From contig JALOAS010000074.1 of assembly GCA_023228705.1 (NCBI GenBank), positions 1 to 16,231 on the forward strand: a stretch of 16,231 nt of DNA, in the 5' to 3' direction. The notes under the pieces were generated by a model, which was given only the letters and a program-made list of their open reading frames with translations, did no database searches and had not been told where the DNA came from. Positions 16,204-16,231 of this stretch are shown here, in pieces (positions within the stretch are counted from its first letter, which is position 1; every line of letters starts with the position of its first letter). The DNA is from Ottowia sp. Lineage in GTDB: Bacteria; Pseudomonadota; Gammaproteobacteria; Burkholderiales; Burkholderiaceae_C. The position numbers were made by a program, and so were the translations under genes.

Positions 16204-16231
16204 CGCCACGGTTGGCGATCAGGATTTTCTT
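16204..16231. repeat. 28-bp direct repeat, copy 2 (window edge, upstream of mccA)
   Basis: This is an exact copy of 16095-16122 that stops at the last base of the window. Read on the minus strand it again gives KKILIANRG, but it then diverges (VRAQHGLAKLHGARSAQQ) and meets a TAA at 16121-16123, out of frame with mccA. It may be the trace of a duplicated carboxylase start, part of an upstream gene, or an artefact of assembly near a contig end. Confidence 0.85.

Overview
The window is a G+C-rich bacterial chromosomal segment (roughly two thirds G+C by eye). It is densely packed with metabolic and transport genes and has no phage, plasmid, CRISPR or RNA genes that I can see. The gene content points to a betaproteobacterium of the order Burkholderiales (Comamonadaceae- or Alcaligenaceae-like): a 3-methylcrotonyl-CoA carboxylase alpha chain, HMG-CoA lyase, a YbaK-type deacylase, a complete branched-chain amino-acid-type ABC transporter and a GhrA-type reductase. 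That placement is inference from gene style, not a database result. No stretch longer than 300 bases lacks a gene.

Layout, left to right. All genes are on the minus strand except one. (1) Positions 1-4109 hold an apparent catabolic operon, transcribed right to left: class III aminotransferase, aldehyde dehydrogenase, 3-hydroxyisobutyrate-dehydrogenase-like oxidoreductase, and an amidase that runs off the left edge. (2) Positions 4110-4364 are intergenic, with a five-copy 7-bp tandem repeat and an imperfect palindrome. (3) Positions 4365-6416 hold HMG-CoA lyase, a YbaK-family deacylase and an SRPBCC/AHSA1 protein. (4) Positions 6417-6674 are intergenic, containing most of a 165-bp element that is symmetrical about a single centre. 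(5) Positions 6675-11358 hold a five-gene Liv/HAAT ABC transporter in the order binding protein, LivH, LivM, LivG, LivF. The genes are tightly overlapped except for a strong 14-bp stem-loop between the binding protein and LivH. (6) Positions 11359-11536 are a divergent promoter region. (7) An acyl-CoA synthetase (11537-13168, plus strand) converges with a GhrA-type reductase, which is translationally coupled to a biotin-dependent carboxylase alpha subunit (14098-16128). (8) The last 28 bases exactly repeat the start of that carboxylase gene.

How the genes may work together. MccA and HMG-CoA lyase are the carboxylation and cleavage enzymes of leucine degradation, and the transporter between them belongs to the branched-chain amino acid uptake family. 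The region therefore reads as an uptake-plus-catabolism neighbourhood for leucine or related acids, with the acyl-CoA synthetase able to activate a free acid. MccB and isovaleryl-CoA dehydrogenase are not in the window. The left-hand operon has the enzyme set expected for an omega-amino acid or amide route (deamidation, transamination to a semialdehyde, then oxidation or reduction), but its substrate cannot be read from sequence.

I find no convincing wholly new biological system. The observations most worth a second look are the two palindromic intergenic elements, the intercistronic stem-loop in the transporter operon, the 28-bp edge repeat and the unassigned four-enzyme operon.
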